Shown here: positions 14,142-28,133 of the stretch, one piece after another
Layout of the letters: every line of letters begins with the position of its first letter
How positions within the stretch are numbered: the stretch's first letter is position 1
NCBI GenBank assembly: GCA_018881555.1
Contig: JACAXG010000025.1
Location: forward strand, 1,701,446 to 1,765,445
From: Amblyornis subalaris
Taxonomy: Eukaryota > Chordata > Aves > Passeriformes > Ptilonorhynchidae
Reading direction: 5' to 3'
Length of the DNA: 64,000 nucleotides
The notes under the pieces: generated by a model
Databases searched by the model: none
What the model was told of the DNA's origin: nothing
The model's input: only the letters and a program-made list of their open reading frames with translations
Program-made: the position numbers and the translations under genes

Positions 14142-15730
14142 GCAAAAAACCTCCAGAACACAGGAAGAGCAAAAAGAAGTGAAGTCCTGAAAGATATAAT
14201 AAAGAAAATAATCCGTGTCTGACAAAAGGAGTGAAGAGAAAAAATGATACATGCTTTGGTGAAAGTCAAGTTTCATATGGTTGAGGTCCCTTTTTTCCCA
14301 GTGCTGTGTTCAGGTCAGGCCAAAATAGTTACATTTCTTGGCATTTCACTTGGTATAATAAAAAGCTACAGGATCTCCCCCATTCCTCCCATAGCACACT
14401 TACCAGATTAGTCCAAATTCCTTTACTCAAATCTGGTAGTTCTGGCATATGGGCTACCAGCTGCCCATAAAACTGTGGTTATCTTCATTTTACAACAGGA
14501 AGAAAGCCTTTTTAGTGAAACATTATATATATTTTTTTTATCAGCATGCCTATTTTTATTTGAGTTTCTCTCTTATCTCTCAACACATTTAGATTTTAGA
14601 TCATGAGTTTTGAATTGTTTTGAACTAAACAAAACAGAAATGTCTTTGCAGCAGTATGCTGCAGCTTAAAGTGTCACCGTCCGACCGGTGAGAGAGAGAG
14701 GAGAGCAGCATACCTATCCCACAGCATTCATCTCAGGAAACCAAGGGGTGCTTCTCAAACACTGGGTGAGAAGGGGTAATTTCAGTGAAAGCTGTCTGAA
14801 CCAGAAGTATAAGCAGAAGCTGAAGAATACTGGTTATTGCTATTATTTGCACAATGTTTTAAAGCCAGGTAGCCAGGAGAGATTTAAAAATTTTTTGCTG
14901 TTTCTGGATAGTGTGATTCTTCTCTGATTTCTTCAGTGATGATCATCCATAGAGCCTTTTAGAAGCCTATTACCATATCTGGAATAGTCCAAACAGTATG
15001 AATAATTGTAATACATTTTCAGTCTTCTGGGACTGCAGAAATCAGTAATAAAGCTCTGTGTTCTTTGGTACTGTGATGCTATCATTTGTGCTACCGGATA
15101 TAAAACTTCTCGTTACATTTCCTGTTCAGAGACTGTTCAAAGTTTCAGAATGGCAGACGGGTGCTTTTTTATCCTTATGATGAGAAGTAAAAAGCAGCAG
15201 TACAACACTCACTAACAGGTTTCTGTATTTTTTTCTGAAGTAGCAGCTATTGAATTATCAGTATCTATTCATTGGATTTATTCATCTGCATCTTCACAGG
15301 CCACGGATGTCCTCGGCCTCTTTTTTTTTTCTTATCAGATGGCAGTCACAACTGCTTTTTCACATGTTCCGTATTTATAAATTTTAAACAGATTTTAAAT
15401 GGATCTCATGGCCTAGTGTGATCATTTAAAACATTTATATCAAAAACATTTTCCCCCATATTTTAGGCAAATAGAAATACAACATTTTTTCTTAACTAAG
15501 ACATTCTAATACTTTTTTTCCTCTGTAATTCTGTGAGATAGGTTGTGCAGGAAATTATCATCTGGATATCAGGTCTTTAGAGATACATGGGTTGGAAATT
15601 AAGAACAGAACTGATAGAGTCAACTCTCAGGTTCATATTTTCTCCTCTAGGGGTGGGAATATTAATCAAGCAGACCTAGCCAAAAATACGAGATACAATG
15701 GAGGAAAAGGATGCACCTCTGTAGTATTAT

Positions 15731-15925
15731 ACAATCACAGAGTTGTTTGGTTAGAAGAGGCCTCTGAAGATCATTTAGGCCAACCTCATGCTCAAAACGG
15801 AGTCAACTTCAAAGTTAGATCCAGGAACTCATTCATCTCAGTTTCAAAAATCTCAAAAAAGTGGCAATTCCTCAACTTTTCTGAGCAGCCTGGTCCAGTG
15901 CTACATTGCTTTTCTAAATGTCCAT
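15731..15925 (-). mobile_element. Old CR1 LINE 3' fragment
   Basis: Read on the plus strand this is the reverse complement of a CR1 3' region. It opens with a degraded ATCACAGAGTTGTTTGGTTAG block, followed by a degraded form of the usual 'gatcatctagtccaacc' block and then GAGCAGCCTGGTCCAGTGCT at about 15881-15903. CR1 is a non-LTR retrotransposon that moves through an RNA copy and is the dominant interspersed repeat of birds. This piece covers only the noncoding 3' end and is quite diverged, so it is an old insertion. Boundaries are uncertain by about 20 bases. A frame overlapping it from about 15592 to 15930 is not a gene. Confidence 0.8.
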
Positions 15926-18900
15926 GCTAATGCAGCCTTCACAGCCTTCATCACCACAAATGCACAACTGCTGACTCATGTTCTGCTTGCTCAGCAGGAT
16001 CCCAGGTCCTTTTCTGCAGAGATGCTGGCTAGCCAGTTGGTCTCCTGTTCTTTCTCCCCTCCACTCCAACCTTCTCCCTTCCTTTCCCAGTAACATTTCA
16101 GCCATTTGTTTGGTTGTTGCTGTTGTTGTTTTGTTTTGGTAAGGTCTGCTGGTTCTGTAAATATAAACTTATCCTGTATGTCCTTTCTTTGCTATAAAAC
16201 TTCCCGTTCAGCCTGTTGGGTTGTGAAGGACTACAAGGCCTATGCATTTAGTTTTCTCTTGGTGAATCCTCCAAAAGCTGTGATCTGGAGGAGCTCAACC
16301 ACTTCCCCGAAGATTCAATGGAACACTTCATGTCCTCATGACAAAATACATAAAAGTTCCAAAGATGTAAAATTTATTTTTGATTTGAGATGTAAGAACT
16401 ATTTAAATAGATTCCAGAAATAGTCCTTGGTTTTGTCTCTTACAATTCACCATGTATGTATTTTTTATATGTCGTTTCTAGAGGTGTTTAGGAGATTCAT
16501 CTCAGAAACTACACACAAATACATGCAGCATACCAATAAAACCTTCAAAACAGATTTACTTATGGATAGTTTAATGTGGATGGTGAAAATATTATAGGAA
16601 TAAGAGAGTTTCGTGTTACAGTAGTAGCAAAGGAGCAGAAAGGCTATTGAACTAATTGTATAATAAGTTATTAAAAGAACTGCTATGGTGACAGATGGAA
16701 ATAAACACTGCTGCATGAATAATAATCATGTTTTTCCCTACCCAGAGATCAACTCTAGACATTCTGTCTGAATTAATTTTCCTTTAAATTAAGAGAAGAA
16801 AATAAGCAAAAAACAAAAGAATTAAATCCCTACATATGTCTCCTCTGTAATACACTGTATTAACTTTTCCTCAAAAATGGAGGCTATCCTTGGGTACAAG
16901 ACATTTAGAAATGTACATGTATATGACATGCAAAGCAGTGAGAAATAACATACCTCATTACATCAATATGCATTCAAACAGTGACTGCAGCTAAAAAATG
17001 CTACAGAAACAACCCAAACAAAAAACAACCCCAAAAACTGTAAAAAAAAGTATCCATCACAGGAAATTAATTACAAGAAACAGAAGTACATTCTGCAGAG
17101 AAATTATGGTCATATGAAAATAGAACCCACATAGTGATACCTTTATGTATAATATACTCCCTCTCTCTCTGTATAAATAAATGACTCTTTGTTGTTGTCT
17201 TTCTGTCTTCCTATTTTCTTCAAACCACAGTAAAATTTTCAGTCTATTGTTTTCAGTGTATTTGTCCAGTATGTGAACTCGCGAAGTCTGAGACCTCTGG
17301 TGGTGTACTGTCATAACAGAGACAAGAACTGAAGCAGTAATCATGTAACAAAGCAGCAGGGTAATTCTGTAATTCTTATGTAAGCGTAATTCACATTCAT
17401 TTTGAGATAAGTTCTGCCAAAAAGTTATGAATACAGGATTTGATGGGTGGTACTTCAAATCTTCTCTGTGTCCGCTCTTCCAGCAGCCAAGGTTTATGTG
17501 TCACCTATTTCAAAGCAGGAAATTTTATTTTCCATTTTGTAAAGCACTGAGCATGTTCTTTGGCCTAAATAAATAATGAGTTCTAAAATAGAACTGTCCC
17601 TCAGACCTTGACTCTCAGACCCATTCACTGATCTTGTTTGTATTGCTAGACAGTTCAGCTCTGATTTTTTGTATTGTTATGTTTTTAAGTGTGTGAAGTT
17701 GAACACCTGAAACTATTTTAGTTACTGAATCTTGCAAGAGTAGTGCTATTGCAAAACCCCGGTATTTTATGTACCCAGAGGTCTTAGACAATTCTATGTC
17801 TTCGCTAAGTAATCAGTACAATTTTCCTAAAGTGTACTATATGGCAGGCATACTTGTAAACATACCTTAAGATGCCCTTTTTATTGCTAAGTTCTGAACT
17901 GAGCTGCAATTCCGTATACATTTATGATCTGTATATGATGGTCATTACTGTGACAGTGGTATTTTAATATTACCCATGACAATACCAGCTATTTGAATTT
18001 TCTCTGAAAATTTTGTGACAAGTCTACTTTGCATTCAGCTGTAGGTGTGTATTCAGACAAGTTCAAGTTGGGCAAAACAGTTTTCCGAAAGCACAACAAA
18101 ATTCAGAGGCTTCCCTGATCAGTCTGTCGTGGGGTGAAGATTCACATGGGCTCCACTTTCGGTGTCAGTACAGCAAGTGAGTGAGGGTCTTTCAGAGAAA
18201 TGGCTGAAGAACAGCCATGTATTAGAAATCAAAGCGAGGATACCTCTGGGGACAGATTAAAGGAGAGCTGAATCCAGTATGTGTAGGTGACTCTCAGGAG
18301 AGATTTAGCACTGTGTTGAACTCCAGCTGGGACCTGGGCACTAGACTGTGAGAATTAGGTACCGAATAAATGTAAGTTGTGTACTCATCTTGCACAAGTC
18401 TTCCCCTCTAATCCTAGTTTTGTTCAGAAGTCAGCAGGGAAGTCTCACAGTGCTTTTGTTCATTGCAAGGTTCGAATGCTGTGTTTGTTACTTTGTAGCT
18501 CTTACTTCAGTGAGATTTTCAGAAGAAAAAAGCAGGCTGTCTAACAAGATTCAGTCAGGTAGTCCAACAGAATTTTTTGGGTACTTTTAATAGATATTTA
18601 GACATGCTAGAGATGTAATTTTGAGAAACCAAGAGCTTAGATAGTCATACTGTCACCACAGGCTATAAATAACGTCTTTTTTTTTTTAATAGGAAAAGTC
18701 TACATTGCCATCTAGCACCAGGATAAAATTTTCGTGTGACCCTGTAAAAACTATTTTCTCCTCCTGATCTTCCCTTTCTCCTGCTTTTCCTTTAGCTAAT
18801 GCTTCATGCTTAAGCTCTTGATTTAATTTAGATAGATAATTCTTCAGTACCAAATAATTCACTCTGAACTGCGATGTTCTGTTTACAGCACATATAAATG

Positions 18901-21900
18901 AATAATACCATCATCTTTCAATGAACAACAGACTTCTAGTTTGTATCTAGTGCAAACCAGTTTTTATCTAGATTTTATATTAATATCAAAGGGGAGAAAT
19001 AGACTTTTAGATAGCTACTTTACAAAGTAAAGAGAGAAATCTCCTGCACCTGCAATAGCTTTAGAACAGAAGATATTCTGGCTTGGCTCCAACTACTGTG
19101 AGCAAACTCTTGACTACAGCTTTGAACAGTGGGAGATCAGTATACTTCAGAAGAACTGATATACCTTGTCTCCTCCTTTGGAGAATCCCAAATGACAATC
19201 TCCCTTCAAAACATAATTTAGGAAACATATATATTTCAAAGGTAGTTCTGATGATCTTCAGACACACAGAGCTCAAGAGAAGGTTGACCTGTAAGCAATT
19301 AATCCATTTTTGGGGTTATTTGGTTTTATTTTATGTGTCTGTGAGAGTAAACTCCAGGGAGGAAGAAACCCAGCAGAGAAGAACAACTTGGTGGCCACCA
19401 TGATTTCTGTTAAAAAATTGTAATCCCTTGACATCCTGTAGACACACTTGACACCCACCCATTTTAGGATTATCACACATTTAGCACTGCTGCTTTCTGC
19501 AGTTCCTTAAGCCTCCCATTGCTATTTTCTGCACAATACAAAATTGTGTATCTGTAAAGGCACCGTGACTTGAATGATCCATTTGCAATTAAAGTAGAAC
19601 TATAATGCATTTTCCCCACCTCCCACATGTCTATTTTTACCACTTTCCTTGTTCTGACTCACAGAAGATGTGAAGGGAAGTGCTGAGGCCTTGCCTAACA
19701 TTCAGTGTCCCAGGAAACCACTGCCCTCCCACTCGGTTTGCCTCTGCACAGGAGGCACTGTGCGAGAAAGCTACTGCCATTGCGTGCTGAGCACCAGAGT
19801 GTGCCTGCACCCAGGATCCAGCTCCAAATGGCAATATTGAGTCCTCAGGACTCGGTCTATTGCTACTAATTCAGATGTTTATGCTAATGTATTGTATCTA
19901 CTAGTAGCTCTATTCTCAGAAAGCTCTAAGAACTGGAAACTGGGGGAAACTGTTCTTACTGTGTACAGATCTCCCAATGGCAATCACAGTGCCTGGGACA
20001 CCATACATTTGGAAAGTAAAATAACGAAGAAGAGGACGCACACTTACATAAGTGCCAAAGGAGAAAGGCTGTCTAAATATCTGTGTGTCTTTACATTTGA
20101 GGTGTTTCCATCCCACACCATGTTAGAAGTTTAGATATTCAAATTTCAGAGTTCCTCAAAGAAACCTTTCTTTCTTCCACTCCTTACCCTTCCTAAGAAC
20201 TTATGCACTTTTTTTGTGTTGTACTGCACAAGCACTGAAAAAAAGAAGCAGTCCTGTAGATTAGTGACTTATGTGCAGGTCTCCCTTCTCTGAGAGAAAT
20301 GCTCTTGTCCCTAGTCTCAAGTCAGATTCTTGACTATAAGTTTCTTTACTGGCTCCTAGAAACTTGTAATCAGCAGGATCAAGCAGTAGCCCAAGCCTCT
20401 GTGCTCAAACCTCACAGCGAGTCAGTGGAAATGAAATTGGTTTGAAGAAAAACTCCCAGAGGGGAAGACTCACTATATTGGTTTATTTCTGATTTCCCTT
20501 TGGTCCTGATCTTGGAATCTGAGCTCTGACTTTCTAATCTTTTTGCCTTGATTCCTACTGGAATCATCCTGCCTAGATCTGTTCCATTTCTGCTTGCTCC
20601 TCACCTTTGAGCCTTCTGGTTGACTTAACTGACATCTGCATATCTTTTCGCTTTTTCCATTTGGATCAACGAATGTGGACTCTCTAGTACCCAAACCGGG
20701 CTTTATATTTGTCCTTAACAAATCTTGGCTTTGAGCCGTTGTGTGTGGTTTGTGTTTGCACATCAAATCCAGCCCAGATCTAGCCATGGATGTGTTCTCG
20801 GAGTCCACAGTCCATAACCGCTGAGCACACAGGCTGGAGTCATTCTGTAGACATGGGCAAAAAGTCTTTTGTATTTACATACCAAGACAGCAAAGGTGTT
20901 ATGTTCAGGGATATATTTTTATAAAATTCTTATTGAGTCTTACAAATGGATAAGTCACTCTTATCAAGACAATATATAGTCACATTACAATCATTTCAGG
21001 CAACTTGAAAAGTGTATGAAAAAATATTAACCACTTCAAGCTATTAGCACTTTCGAAGACCAGCTTCGTGGAAATGGAGTGAACTATATCCAAATGTAAT
21101 GTAATTTGAACAATGAAACAAAAATCGCTGTTTCTTTAACTTATGCAAATAAATGCAAAATGCAAAACCAAATACCTAAGAATGCCCTGTATTAGAGGAT
21201 GTTTTTGATATAGCTAAGCTATATTATATTTATAATGTGGAAATCTTTTTATAAAAAATATTGAATTTTAATTGTATTTGCTAATATGTTGCATAAATAT
21301 TGAACTTCAATTTATTTTTTCTTATCTTCTCTTAATTTTACGATTAAATCTCGCTGATGGAATGTCCAGTTTCTGTACTTACAGAGCGTAAAATGTACCA
21401 AGTATGCAATGTTTTTATCTCACTGAATGACAAATACTAACACCCGCATTAAGCTGCAAATCTATTCTGCTACTTGACAAAGTAAACCAGGATCAGAATG
21501 TCCCAATACTTTCTGCTGAAGACTGGAAAAGTCCAGTTTTTTGAAAATGAAGTTTGGAAACTATGTACACTTTTTGGCAGTAGAGAGTAATATCCTGGAA
21601 ATAGCTGATGCAGTCGAGGACTATGTCAACTTACCCAGGGAGATTTTGAAATATAGGGCTCTGGTGTTTGGCACTGTTCATTAAAGACATTCTGTCAGGT
21701 TTAAATATTTGAATACATCTCAATCTAGATATCAATTTGTTTAATTTAGAAATCATCTAAATTTTTGCTGATTCAGGCATCGTGGCTCTGTGTGATGACC
21801 AGGCTACCATCCATGCAAAATGACTACTCATGTTGTAAGCTGGTGCAACTGGCCTGAGATAAGCACACTTTCTTTGTATTTAGTGCAGCCATCTTCCTTT

Positions 21901-22937
21901 ATGATGTTTTGGTTCAGATATAACACCTATTATCATCAGGAGTATTAGGGAGGAAAATACTGGATGAAAAATTGAATGAAAAAGGAAGCAACAGCTGGAA
22001 TAAGTGGGAGAATTGTGAACTGGAGAAGAAAATTATGAGATTAGCAGAAAAGCAAAGCTGAGAATAGGAGATGGGATGGGAAGTGATCCACAGAGAAGTT
22101 GTACACCCAATACTGTGTTTTTTAATGGATATAATGTTCTGTCAAAATTTTTAATCACAAATCACAGGATTTTCTTCCTTGAGTTTATTGAGGGGTGAAG
22201 GTGAACCATAACAGAAGGTAACACTGATTCCTCTTTCTTAATTTGTTGTTCATGTGTATTGGTCAAATTCTGTGTAAAGTGTCGAAGAGAAGCTCAGAAC
22301 TTACTTGTCTTAAGTGCAAGCTGCTGTCATGTTATGGTTATCGGTATCAATTGTTCCTTGAAATTTTTGAGACTGATGAGGCTCAAGTAAATGTTTCTTC
22401 TCTGGCATTTCAAAGAAGTTGGACCAAAATGCTTTTCCAACTTATGAGATTTAAATCCTAATTATCATTGGACATGTAATTTGTATAAATTACAATATAC
22501 ACACTAAAATATTTAAAACAATGTAATTTGCTTATATCTGTCAGGACTTCTTGTCCCATGTGCTATCCTTCTGAATAAATGATGCAAGAGCTTTATATAT
22601 AGTAAAGAGCAAAGGAAAATGTAATAGTACTTGCATGTATTACTGGCCATTAGAGCCTAAACCTCTTAAAGTTTGTTTAGTATTAAGAATGTGAGCCTTA
22701 TCTTTCCTCAAGGACTTGTTCAGAATTGGAGAAATGGTGAAATGTTGATATCACAGGAGAGTGAAGTTAGAACAATTAAATGAAGGAATTTAGTTGTGAC
22801 ATGTACTTTTTCACCAGAAGGAAAAATGTCATTTGACTTGTTTAGAGAGTAAGCAAATTTTCTAAGAAGTCCTCCAGAAAAATCATAAATCAGGAGTTAT
22901 AAACACAAGAATCTTTTTTTCTCCATGTTTTGTCTTT
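15926..22937. other. Unique noncoding DNA, no gene seen
   Basis: No recognisable gene or transposon. A TG-rich (GTT)n stretch lies at about 16107-16139. Two slightly GC-richer patches at about 19640-19830 and 20470-20830 carry unremarkable minus-strand open frames (65 and about 111 codons). The second begins at a GTG and not an ATG and shows no known domain. A minus frame of 133 codons at 17057-17458 is likewise without motifs. Confidence 0.55.
17157..17174. repeat. (CT)n microsatellite
   Basis: Short pyrimidine dinucleotide repeat with one CCC interruption at its start. Confidence 0.65.
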
Positions 22938-22966
22938 CACACACACACACACTCAAAAAAAAAAAA
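22938..22966. repeat. (CA)n followed by poly-A
   Basis: Seven and a half CA units at 22938-22952, then TC, then a run of 12 A at 22955-22966. It is a compound microsatellite and likely polymorphic. Confidence 0.8.
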
Positions 22967-24724
22967 TTAAGAAAGAACGAGCAATTTAAAATAGATATTA
23001 TAGATTACAGCTTTCTGTTCTTGTTTTGTAGATTAGCAACTTTCTAAGCGTCGGCAAGAGTCACCCTGAGCTTTGAAGTTAGGTTTTAGCTGAAAAAGAA
23101 ATAATTCCAAAGTACCTCCAAACACCTAATCTTTCAAAACAATATGAGGGCTATAGCTGTAATGTTTCAATATTAAAAAATTGCTTCAATCTGAAATGGT
23201 TCAAATCTGGGACTTCCAAGTCAACACAGGAAAGTACAGAGTGCCTTTCTCTTAATTCTCTTCAATTCTAAAGTCTAAATGTCTTGCTTTATCAATGTAA
23301 ATATACTGAAAAAATTATCAGCACAGAGCCCATCTCTTCATTTGCCAACAGATTGACCTGAATTTTGCAGAGCTAGCTGTCCTACTTGCCTCTGGAATTC
23401 AACAAAAATAACTGCAATTAATATTTCTTCTGCCATATGCCATCTTACAGTAGCAGACTATTTTATTATTACCTTGTTTAAAATTAGGTTTTTTAACGGA
23501 TGATCTTTTATAAAATAAAAACATTTTTCATGGCTGGCAGGAGGTATATAAACAAATGTATGAAGACCAGTTGCATTCAATTTTAAGACTTGGTAGCTCA
23601 GATAATTATGCAGAACTAATTAATTCAAAATCTGTTTATCAACAGTAGTCTGTAGCTGCAGCATTTCATCCCAGAGGCATTAACAAAGGCTTATCACCTG
23701 CTTTCTTGTTGTATTTTGTCTCAAAGGCAAATCAATAGGCAGAGTACGGAAAAAAGATGCCATTTCCACAACTAGCAGTTAAAAAAACTTGCAAGAACTT
23801 TTAATATCTGTTACCAATTAGTTTTCCTGGCTTAAATTAAGATAAATTCTAAATGGAAATGGGATGTGCTAAAACAATAATATTCCTACTTCTAACGCAT
23901 AGAAAAGCTATGTGAAAATGAAATTTGAAAAACAAAATATTTAAAGAATAAATTTGTAGTCGATTATTCTTGGCAAAATAGTCACAGTGCACTTGTAGGT
24001 GTTGTGTGTGAATTAAATCTACCTGTTGAAGGAGTGTGCTGATGCTATTGGGTTTATTACTGGGTCATTTTTCTGCACTTCTGCTCTTTCATCTTTTTTT
24101 AATGTTGTGCTTTGACGCCCAGGTTTTCATTCACTATTACATGTACTCGTATAGAAATGTTAAATAACAGAAGTAGAAATATACAAAGTGCTTCCCATGG
24201 TGGTGTTTCACATTTTTGTCCAAGTTTGTAGTATATTCTAATATGGGAATATCTTGATGTCAGAACCACAATGTCTAGTATTTAGTGTGTGACATCTCAA
24301 ACATTCATCCAAGAAAATGTAGTTCTGAAGCTGAGAGCTTGTATTTCTGTTCATCAGTATATCGAAAGCATTATTATATGAAAAATATATAAATCGATAT
24401 TTTTATAGATCTAAGCTGCAGAATAGCAAAGTAAGCTGACTTCAAGATGTCATGGAATCTCTTCAGCCAACCCAGTTCCCAGTGTCTTTCTAAATACTAA
24501 AATCTGATTAAGCCAGTAGCTATGGCTACATAAGTACAATAGTTTCTTATAGAATCCATAGATGAAATCCTGTTGCCAGTGCAATCAGTTACATAAAGTG
24601 ATTCCAGCATGACTCATATACCTACAAAAGGTGAATGTCATCATCCTGCAGATATTCATATACTCTATTTACATACATGTAAAATTAGTCATATACATAA
24701 ACATTGACAATGTTTGAGTCACTG

Positions 24725-24741
24725 TCACAATACTATTGTGA
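24725..24741. repeat. Short perfect inverted repeat
   Basis: TCACAATA and TATTGTGA flank a single C, giving an eight-base-pair perfect palindrome. It could be a dimeric protein-binding site or chance. Confidence 0.7.
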
Positions 24742-27700
24742 TAATGATTTTTTTTTTTAATAATAGAATCTTTCTTTAATTTTTACACCTCTTGGTAACT
24801 GCTTGTTAATAACTTTCCCTTTTTTGGAATATACTTCCAATCTAGAGATATCAAGGCTTATACGTGTTTATTAACAAAATTTTGTGCTGAGGCACATTTT
24901 TATTAATATTGCCAAATCATATTTAAACAGAGTTTTGAAGTAAAATGTAATTGTTGAATCAGTGTATTTTTGGTTATTGATCAGTAGTGGAGAAGAAAGT
25001 CTGGTTCAAGGAGGCACAAATACAGACTAGTTGGGTTATATTGCTGGTGTGAAGCACATTCACTTTTTCAGATAAGCTACGTTTACTTACATACTAGTCA
25101 TACCTTTAAAATTTATGGAGCAAAGCATAGCAAGAATTATACACTGTGCTCAGTGTAGTATAACATACAATAAATTCAGCAACAAAGAAATTACATAGTT
25201 CCAAAAGTACATTGTATTGCCTGCTCACAAAAAATTATAGGTAAAGAGAAGTGACAGTCAAGGGTTAAATTACGAAATTTTGCAATTTATTTCTCATCAT
25301 TTAAGAGATTGTTAAATGTCAGAAAGTGGACTTTTTTTTTACTATCAGTATAAAACTGAACATACTGTGAGACATAAGGTAGCAGGTGTCTTGGCTCTAA
25401 ACTATCAAGTCTGTGGGCATTCTGTTATAACAGGTGCTCCAAAAATTTGAACAGATTTTAACAAGAGCTGTATGGGCTTTTTAATTAGCCTGGTTACTCA
25501 GCATGTGGAGAAAGCACTAGGTATGTGCTTAAAACACCATTGTATCTTGCAAACAAATGTTTCACATACCCATAGTCATTCTTTTGGTTGTTATCTTAAA
25601 ATTCCTTTGTATCTGATGCTAGGATTTGATTCTTGTATTCATTTTTCTTATAATCCTTATCCTACCTGAAAAGAATCACCATACTAAAAAAAAGTGTTGA
25701 ATAACATATATACTCCCTTTTGGAAGGAAACATTTAGAAACTTGGATTTACCTGATACTTAACTGTGATTTTACTTGGCATTATAGAACTATGAGAAGGC
25801 ACACAGAAGAGAAATTCTGTGATCTGAATCTTTTGGTTTTAACTACAAAGTGTCTTCACTTCCAGTTATGCTTTTCCCATTATTATTATGTACATCACAA
25901 GATTTTTTAGAAGAGGCAATGTAATAAACTGTAAAATAATAAAAAGTGCTTTGATTTTACAATCAGTATGACTGATTAAATACGATTTGATAGATACAAT
26001 TTTAGAAATTCATATAAGTGCATGACTATAGCATGCAACATAAAAATAATGCCATATAATTTCATTTGTGTTATAGTGTTCGTTTAAAAATAATAAGCCA
26101 AAGAATGTCACGTTAAAGGGGGGAGAAAAAAGAAGCAAAGTGGTGGCTTACATTTTGTGCAAACTGTCATGTGGAGAAAATTAAGATTTTAATTTATAAA
26201 TAGCTTTCTTTTCATATAAAAATTATTTTGCTAGTTGTGCCTGTAATACTGACATTAGTATCTGCTGCTGGTATTTATCTAGAGATCTTTGCATCTACAA
26301 TGACTTTGTTGTTGTAAAGTTCAGTATTGCACATCTTAAATTACAGAAATCAGGGGGGTTTTTTTAAACTCAGAAGAGATTGTTGAGAAATTATGTGGAG
26401 GATTTCACACTTGAAACGTTTGTGTCAAAATATCTTTAACCACTTGGCCTAAGATTAAAAATACCAAGACACATTTTGATCCATATAAAATGCATACTTT
26501 AAAAAGTGTGCTTAATTTAAAAAATGCTTATATCTGCATTTTCAAGAAACTTCTCTCTTGCATAAATTAATGTAAGAAATATACATTTTATGATTTCACT
26601 CTGAATTCATCCTCTTTCCTTATGCTATTATTTATTTGCTCAGCCGTAAAATACACAATTATAGTCAATGATCACTTATGGCCTGAAGTAATAATTACTA
26701 ACACTCTCACTGTACTTTTTAAATTTAGAAATCCCAACCAATTTACAAGCTTGATAGAAGAGAAAGGTGGGTATATATTTGTGCCATAAATGAAAGGAGG
26801 ACTTATTACTCTAGATGCTATTTTGCAGAGGTAACGATAGTGGTGAAAACACAGCAGAAAAAGTGATAGTATGTGTTTGTTAGCCACCCAAAATCCCTAA
26901 CCTGTTATAACCTGTTTTCTGCTGAAGGATAGGACTCTTGCCATTGCATTTCTGCAATATAACATGGATAAGAAATGCAGATTACAGTAGTGCATATTAC
27001 CATTGCAGCTGAGACTGTGACTTGAGCATTGCTTGCCTTGGGCACTAAGACCAGTTTGATTTCTTACGCCACCAGTTCCCATCACCAGCTTCTGCTGATG
27101 CTCCAGTACTATGTAATCATCTCTCAATTGTGCCAACGCAGTTGGTTGTAGATTATAAGGCAAATTTCCCTTTTATTTGAAAGTGGACAGCTTAAGTCAA
27201 GAACAACGCTGAATTTAATGTATTATCAAACTATGGTCTCATTTTGCTGTGAAAATATAACCTACATACAAATTAAGTCTTCTGGGGCTCTAGCAAATCT
27301 GAAAATAATTAAGTGGATTCTGAATGGCAGATCTAGAGAAGATGACTTTGTCAGGGAGACTTCGAGGGGGTAATAACTTAGAGAAAGTAGTCTTCCTCTT
27401 TACTACCATATTTTTTGTCTCAAGTAAGCTCCTTCCTTTCAGTCTTTCAAGGGCTAGAGAAGAGTGACCACTTTTAGCCTAGTTTTCTAGACTCATCATC
27501 ATATTATCTGAATAATCATGCAAATTGAGATTAGATGGATCATCCCTGCCAGAGGGTGATTTGCATTACTGAAGTGCCATGTAGGAAAGTCTGTAATGAG
27601 ATTCCGGAGTAATGGATGAAAAATACAACAAATGAAAGTGTAGGAGGATGGCAATATAAAGTTAGAAATCATTACGGTAATAGCGAATAATTATGGCTAT

Positions 27701-28109
27701 GAGATGAAACCATATGGAATTGCAGCAACCCATTTCTAAATTTGATAGTACTAGTCAGTTAATACTCAGAACTAGAACAAGCCATTTTTTAGATCTGGAG
27801 TTAAAAACAAGAAGCCTGTTTGTCAAAACTTAGCTATGTCTTAATGCAATATGTATCTTGCAAATGTGGAAGCTCTAATTGGGTTGATTGGATGTTACAT
27901 TAAGATAAATGCTAAGTACAAGTGATGAGTAAAATGTTGGAAGGTGATGATTACATTTTTTAAACCTTTCTAGATGCTTTCTTATGTTAAGATTGATTTT
28001 GTATGAAACAGATATTTGTACTAGGCATAAATACATAAAGTAAATATAGGGAATAGTAATATGTGCAGAATACAACCCCTGTTAAGAATTTCATCTGTAA
28101 GGCAAGATT

Positions 28110-28133
28110 TTATAAAGGCTTCAGCCTTTATAA
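28110..28133. repeat. 11-bp perfect stem with 2-nt spacer
   Basis: TTATAAAGGCT at 28110-28120 and its exact reverse complement AGCCTTTATAA at 28123-28133 are separated only by TC. As RNA the stem would be too short for a microRNA precursor. As DNA it is a near-continuous palindrome. Confidence 0.85.

Larger units (their letters stand above)
7377..15730. other. Unique noncoding DNA with small repeats, no gene seen
   Basis: AT-rich DNA without recognisable coding sequence. A splice-like segment at 7601-7743 was examined and rejected. Smaller repeats inside the block are listed separately. Poly-C and poly-T runs are scattered, for example near 8477 and 15321. Confidence 0.55.

Noticed and set aside
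17057..17458. 133-codon minus-strand open frame
   Set aside because: No recognisable domain, and it crosses a (CT)n repeat. Length is within chance for 64 kb of AT-rich DNA.
18469..18479. GGTTCGAATGC, close to a tRNA B box
   Set aside because: No A box at the right distance, no acceptor stem and no cloverleaf could be drawn around it.
20473..20808. 111-codon hydrophilic minus-strand open frame
   Set aside because: Begins at GTG, not ATG, and shows no known family. It is compositionally odd but unsupported.
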